Part shown: piece by piece, positions 5,240 through 8,570 of the stretch
Position numbering within the stretch: the first letter of the stretch is position 1
Layout: each line of letters opens with the position of its first letter
Assembly (NCBI GenBank): GCA_020350305.1
Contig: CP070709.1
Coordinates: forward strand, 1,123,974-1,132,543
Direction of reading: 5' to 3'
Length of the DNA stretch: 8,570 nucleotides
Source: Candidatus Bathyarchaeota archaeon
GTDB taxonomy: Archaea > Thermoproteota > Bathyarchaeia > Bathyarchaeales > Bathyarchaeaceae
Notes under the pieces: generated by a model
Database searches by the model: none
What the model saw: the letters and a program-made list of their open reading frames with translations, nothing else
What the model was told of the DNA's origin: nothing
Program-made: the position numbers and the translations under genes

Positions 5240-6784
5240 TTCGGAAAAATCGTTATAACTGCTGGTCTGCCCTACGCAAATGGCGAAATACATTTAGGAG
5301 GGATCACCTCAACCTATCTGCCTGCAGATATACTTACAAGATTTTTAAAGCTGAAAGGAGACGATGTGGTTTTTGTCTGCGCCACCGATGACTTTGGCAC
5401 GCCTATATTAGTTGAAGCTGAAAAAGAAGGAAAAAGCCCAGAAGAATTCGTGTCCTACTGGTACAAAGCGGACAGCAAAGATTTTAGGGATTTAGGAATT
5501 TCATTCGACATTTTCCATCAAACAAGCTCTAAAGAAAACATACAGTTTACACAATATTTCTTCAAGAAACTGTATGAAAAAGGGTTTATTTTCAAACGGC
5601 TTATCTCGCAACCATACTGTGAAAAGTGTGAAAAGGTGTTACCAGACCGATACGTTAAGGGCACTTGCCCCTACTGCAACGCCACTGATCAATATTCTGA
5701 TGGATGCGAAGAATGTGGAAAAGTGTTTCAACCAGAAGAAATCAAGGATCCGTATTGTGCGATCTGCCGGTCAAAACCAGTGAGCAAACAGAGTGCACAC
5801 TATTTCTTTAAACTCTCACATTTTTCAGACGAGTTGAAAAAATGGTTGGTGGAAAATCGAGGCCTTCAGCCAGAAGTGAAGAACTATGTGTTAAACTGGA
5901 TTAGTACAGGATTAGAAGATTGGGATATTACGAGAGACATAGCTTGGGGTGTTCCAATTCCTCTAAATGAGGCGAAGGGAAAAGTGCTTTACAACTGGTT
6001 TGACAATCACCTTTGCTATATTTCTACGGCATTAAAATATTTCTCGGATAGAGGAATCGATGGAAAAACATTTTGGAACTCTTCAAAGATTTATCACTTT
6101 ATCGGAAAAGATATAGTGTATCATCATTACTTGTTCTTGCCCGCTATGCGTCTTGGTGGGGAAGAATTCAAACTTCCAGATTTTATTCCTACGAGAGGTT
6201 TTCTGCTGCTTCAGGGAGCGAAATTCTCTAAAAGCAGAGGGTGGTATGTTAGTTTAAGAGAGTTTCTGAATCTGTTTCCAACAGATTATCTGAGGTATTA
6301 CTTGACAACGATTACCTCATACAGTCAATCAGATGTAAATTTTGACTGGGAGGATTTTCAGTCAAGAATAAACAATGAATTAATTGCGAATATCGGAAAT
6401 TTCATCCACCGAACATTGACTTTTGTCTGGTCAAATTGCAACGGAAAGGTACCTAAAGCGAAAGGTTATGACAAATTAGACGTCCAATTTAAAGAAAAAA
6501 TTGAAACAATAGCAAACGATGTTGGAGAAGAATTAGAAAAAATCGAGTTGAACCGAGGACTAAAAAAAATCTTAGAGTTTTCCAGTTTTTGTAACCAGTA
6601 TTTTCAGCGGAAGGAACCTTGGACTAAAAGGGAAGATACAGCGACCTGCTTGTATCTTTGCGCAAACGCCGTCAGAAGTCTATCTATTCTACTTGAACCG
6701 TATCTACCCTTCTCAGCCGAAATTCTCCGGCAACAACTGAATCTAGAGGGCTCCATTTGCAAACAAAGTTGGGATTCAGCGTAG
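5240..6784 (+). CDS. metG: methionyl-tRNA synthetase, start codon missing, possibly decaying
   Basis: This is a class I synthetase charging tRNA-Met. The frame is open from 5228: FGKIVITAGLPYANGEIHLGG, in which HLGG replaces HIGH. Four CxxC pairs (about 5618-5767) form the zinc knuckles of the connective domain. KFSKS (about 6221-6235) is the KMSKS loop, and a helical anticodon-binding domain follows. Methionine-pocket residues known from E. coli MetRS are mostly kept: L and Y in GLPYANG, W and Y in WFDNHLCYIS, and the second H in YHHYLF. The usual A-P before that Y is N-H. No ATG, GTG or TTG precedes HLGG in frame: a TAG at 5225-5227 closes the frame, and GGAGG (5227-5231) leads only to GCG TTT AGA TTC. 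The first standard start is GTG 5366, which would remove the nucleotide-binding motif. The coordinate 5240 is where family homology begins. The frame stops at TAG 6782-6784 although a homologous tail continues. It could be a pseudogene, hold a base-call error, or use unusual decoding. Confidence 0.85.
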   Translation, partial: FGKIVITAGLPYANGEIHLGGITSTYLPADILTRFLKLKGDDVVFVCATDDFGTPILVEAEKEGKSPEEFVSYWYKADSKDFRDLGISFDIFHQTSSKENIQFTQYFFKKLYEKGFIFKRLISQPYCEKCEKVLPDRYVKGTCPYCNATDQYSDGCEECGKVFQPEEIKDPYCAICRSKPVSKQSAHYFFKLSHFSDELKKWLVENRGLQPEVKNYVLNWISTGLEDWDITRDIAWGVPIPLNEAKGKVLYNWFDNHLCYISTALKYFSDRGIDGKTFWNSSKIYHFIGKDIVYHHYLFLPAMRLGGEEFKLPDFIPTRGFLLLQGAKFSKSRGWYVSLREFLNLFPTDYLRYYLTTITSYSQSDVNFDWEDFQSRINNELIANIGNFIHRTLTFVWSNCNGKVPKAKGYDKLDVQFKEKIETIANDVGEELEKIELNRGLKKILEFSSFCNQYFQRKEPWTKREDTATCLYLCANAVRSLSILLEPYLPFSAEILRQQLNLEGSICKQSWDSA

Positions 6785-6901
6785 GAATTAGCCATAAAAG
6801 GTGGACATGAAATCAACAATCCGAAAATACTATTCAGAAAAGTAGAAGCCAAAGAAATTAAGAAACAAAAGAAAAAGCTGCTAAAACTACGTGTTGATTA
6901 G
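6785..6901 (+). pseudogene. C-terminal MetRS tail beyond the in-frame TAG
   Basis: Directly after TAG 6782-6784 the same frame continues for 38 codons to another TAG at 6899-6901. The translation begins ELAIKGGHEINNPKILFRKV and ends in a lysine-rich helix. The GH-x-I-x-x-P-x-x-LF-x-K-(I/V)-E pattern is the normal end of the MetRS anticodon-binding domain. A full-length product would be about 553 residues. The tail has no start of its own, so either the TAG is a recent point mutation, or it is read through, or the base is wrong. Confidence 0.65.
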
Positions 6902-6949
6902 ACTTGTTTTGGTGTTGTAGCGATGAAAAAATAATTACGAATTTCACAA

Positions 6950-7600
6950 GTGAGAGATTTGCGCCTTAAAATCGACCTTCACGTCCACACACGCTACTCC
7001 TACGATTCCACAACTACCCCCGACGAGATAGTTGCCTACAGTAAAAAGAGAGGTTTGGACGGAATTGCCATCACTGATCATGACGTTGTTGAAGGGGCAC
7101 TCGAACTTGCTCGAAAAGTCAAGGAACTTGTCGTTATCCCAGGAGTCGAAATCACTACCTCGCGAGGTCATGTCCTAGCCCTCAACATAACCAAGCCCGT
7201 TCCTACAGAATTAAGCCCCTTTGAAACGATTCAAATAATCCATGAAGCAGGAGGAATAGCTGTGACAGCTCACCCAACTGTATTTTACAAAGGATTAAGA
7301 GGACAGGTAAACCCCGACTTCGACGCTATAGAAGTGATCAATGCCTCAGCATTCCCTTTCTTCCTCTCAACTTACCTAAGCCGAAAACTTGCTATTAGAC
7401 TCAATCTACCACAGACTGCAGGAAGTGATGCTCATTATGCTTCTGAAATTGGCTTGGCCTATACAGTCGTTGATACAGAACCTGAGGTTAACGAAATTGT
7501 GCACGCAATAAAGAAGGGAGCAACTATTCCGTGCGGAAAACCGATACCATGGAAACTAAGACTGAAGAGAGGATATTCGGACATCAAAAAGAAATTATAG
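6950..7600 (+). CDS. PHP-domain metal-dependent phosphoesterase
   Basis: The protein has 216 residues and consists of one PHP domain, a trinuclear metal hydrolase fold. The motifs in order are D9-L-H11-V-H13, I-T-D43-H44-D45, G65-V-E67, H108-P109 and G158-S-D160-A-H162, so all the usual metal ligands are present. It matches the stand-alone PHP/TrpH-like phosphoesterases (some of which hydrolyse 3',5'-bisphosphonucleotides or RNA 5' ends) rather than the polymerase-attached form; the exact substrate is unknown. The start is GTG 6950 (MRDLRLKIDLHVHT). No Shine-Dalgarno precedes it, but an AT-rich AAAATAATTA around 6927-6936 predicts transcription beginning almost at the GTG, so the message may be leaderless. 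It ends in TAG. Confidence 0.9.
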   Translation: MRDLRLKIDLHVHTRYSYDSTTTPDEIVAYSKKRGLDGIAITDHDVVEGALELARKVKELVVIPGVEITTSRGHVLALNITKPVPTELSPFETIQIIHEAGGIAVTAHPTVFYKGLRGQVNPDFDAIEVINASAFPFFLSTYLSRKLAIRLNLPQTAGSDAHYASEIGLAYTVVDTEPEVNEIVHAIKKGATIPCGKPIPWKLRLKRGYSDIKKKL

Positions 7601-7622
7601 GGAAAGCGGATGTGATAAACTC

Positions 7623-7718
7623 ATGACAAAGGGGTACATTTCAAAGGTTTTAAAGAAGGCGCTGTTGCCTTTGTTAGAAAATAGGGAGAGGAGAACGTGG
7701 ATTATGCTGTTTCATTAG
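7623..7718 (+). CDS. possible 31-residue small ORF, unrecognised
   Basis: ATG at 7623 opens a 31-codon frame (MTKGYISKVLKKALLPLLEN...) between the PHP and ZIP genes, overlapping the ZIP start by 22 nt. The product would be basic and amphipathic. A weak GTGAT lies about 7 nt upstream. A TATA-like GGTTTTAAAG (7646-7655) that may drive the ZIP gene lies inside it. I do not recognise it, and it may be a chance frame. Confidence 0.2.
   Translation: MTKGYISKVLKKALLPLLENRERRTWIMLFH
7646..7655 (+). promoter_or_regulatory. TATA-like element for the ZIP transporter
   Basis: GGTTTTAAAG lies about 45 nt before the GTG start at 7697 and would place transcription near 7678, leaving room for the GGAGAGGAG ribosome binding site at about 7685-7693. 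Confidence 0.35.
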
Positions 7719-8449
7719 CGTTATTACTATCTTTTTTAGCGGGAATCTCAACGACAATAGGAGCCGCGATAGCATTCTTCGTAAAAAAACCTACACACGG
7801 AATTTTGGGCTTGACTCTCGGATTTTCCGCGGGTGTAATGATCAATGTATCATTCGTTGAACTTCTTACAAAGTCGATGGATGGAATAGGATTTCTCCAT
7901 GCAAATTTTGCATTCTTTGTAGGAATAGCAGTAATCTTAGCAATCGACATTTTGATCCCCCATGAATATATCGCTGAAAAAGTTGAAAGCAAAGATCCGA
8001 AACTTATGAAGACTGGGATTTTAACTGCGATAGGGACTGCAATACACAATTTTCCTGAAGGATTCACTACGTTCGTAGGCTCCTTATATTCAATAGAAGT
8101 TGGCATCCTATTAGCGATAGCTATAGCCATTCACAACATACCAGAAGGGATATCTGTGTACATACCCATTTTTCATGCCACTGGAAATAAGAAAAAGGCT
8201 TTTTTGTACTCTTTTGCTTCAGGGATATTTGAGCCGATCGGCGCAGTAGTAGGAGCAGCTTTCCTCATACCCTTCATGACAGATTATCTAATTTTTTATG
8301 TTCTAGCCTTCGTTGCTGGCATCATGATTTACATAAGCTTTGACGAATTACTGCCGGCCGCTCACAAGTATGGTAAAGAACACACGGTAGCCGTAGGAGT
8401 CATTTCTGGGATGGCTGTGATGATGCTCAGTTCAATCATATTCAGGTGA
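7697..8449 (+). CDS. zupT: ZIP-family metal (Zn/Fe) transporter, ZupT-like
   Basis: This is a complete membrane protein of 250 residues with about eight spans. The two metal-binding signatures of the ZupT branch are present: HNFPEG at 117-122 (TM4) and HNIPEG at 146-151 (TM5), which form the binuclear site and transport path. A further glutamate in TM2 (SFVEL, E55), E179 in GIFEPIG and the DELLP motif (216-220) also fit the family. The loop at about 88-106 is short and lacks the histidine-rich insert of eukaryotic ZIPs. The likely role is uptake of zinc or another divalent metal into the cytoplasm; the exact metal cannot be told. The start GTG 7697 is preceded by GGAGAGGAG with a short spacing. 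It ends in TGA. No metal-responsive operator is evident. Confidence 0.93.
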   Translation: MDYAVSLALLLSFLAGISTTIGAAIAFFVKKPTHGILGLTLGFSAGVMINVSFVELLTKSMDGIGFLHANFAFFVGIAVILAIDILIPHEYIAEKVESKDPKLMKTGILTAIGTAIHNFPEGFTTFVGSLYSIEVGILLAIAIAIHNIPEGISVYIPIFHATGNKKKAFLYSFASGIFEPIGAVVGAAFLIPFMTDYLIFYVLAFVAGIMIYISFDELLPAAHKYGKEHTVAVGVISGMAVMMLSSIIFR

Positions 8450-8570
8450 GCTTTACACTTTCTTCTCGGATTTTCCTTCAGCGAGGACAGAAGCTTTGGG
8501 TTTGGAGCCTATCCAAATGCAAGCATGCACTCACAGGCTTGAAAACTCCAATAACCGCTTCACAGAGAAC
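8450..8570. other. end of window, no assignable gene
   Basis: On the minus strand two overlapping frames stay open towards the window edge: one ends at TGA 8478-8480, and another ends in ...LAEGKSEKKV just downstream of the ZIP stop. They could be the broken or frameshifted 3' end of a gene entering from the right, but the fragment is too short to name. Confidence 0.2.

Noticed and set aside
5103..5279. 58-codon plus-strand frame beginning MWSKAWRCTEL ahead of MetRS.
   Set aside because: It overlaps the MetRS N-terminus in another frame, has no ribosome binding site, and has an unremarkable composition.
100..7600. Whole-genome reassignment of TAG as sense, suggested by the MetRS TAG.
   Set aside because: Several genes here (ending at 100, 607 and 7600) finish naturally at TAG at the expected family length, so TAG still works as a stop.

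Overview
The window looks like a piece of archaeal genome, most likely from the TACK group (a Bathyarchaeia-like lineage would fit, but nothing here proves it). The signs are a tRNA gene broken by bulge-helix-bulge-type introns, TATA boxes about 25-30 nt upstream of starts with very short leaders, GGTG/GGAGG ribosome binding sites, and archaeal-type proteins (DUF167, PHP phosphoesterase, UspA, MetRS with zinc knuckles). Base composition is uneven: the radical SAM gene is clearly GC-richer than the AT-rich MetRS gene.

Layout. 1-1500: a minus-strand pair, a multi-pass membrane protein resembling an ECF transporter S component followed by a winged-helix regulator, with a TATA box and a perfect 10-bp palindrome just upstream of the pair. 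1540-2110, plus strand: a DUF167/YggU-family protein, then a tRNA-Glu(UUC) gene whose D-arm is interrupted by two introns (30 and 21 nt) that leave a 14-nt middle exon. 2103-2453: gene-free, with two hairpins and a 12-bp palindrome. 2454-4096: a radical SAM/SPASM protein of the heme-pathway type (AhbC/AhbD/NirJ-like C-terminus), then a broken N-terminal piece of a cobalamin-binding-domain radical SAM protein. 4219-5040: a small winged-helix protein, convergent with a universal stress protein. 5170-6901: a methionyl-tRNA synthetase with three oddities: no ATG/GTG/TTG codon ahead of its nucleotide-binding motif, HLGG instead of HIGH, and an in-frame TAG before a recognisable C-terminal tail. 6950-8449: a PHP-domain phosphoesterase and a ZIP/ZupT-type metal transporter. 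The last 120 bases hold no gene I can name.

There is no single long operon. The genes are mostly single transcription units with their own TATA-like elements; the transporter/regulator pair is the clearest two-gene unit. The strongest points of interest are the doubly interrupted tRNA-Glu, the anomalous MetRS, and the radical SAM gene with its decayed radical SAM neighbour. I do not see a CRISPR array, an intact insertion sequence, a toxin-antitoxin pair or a recognisable defence system.
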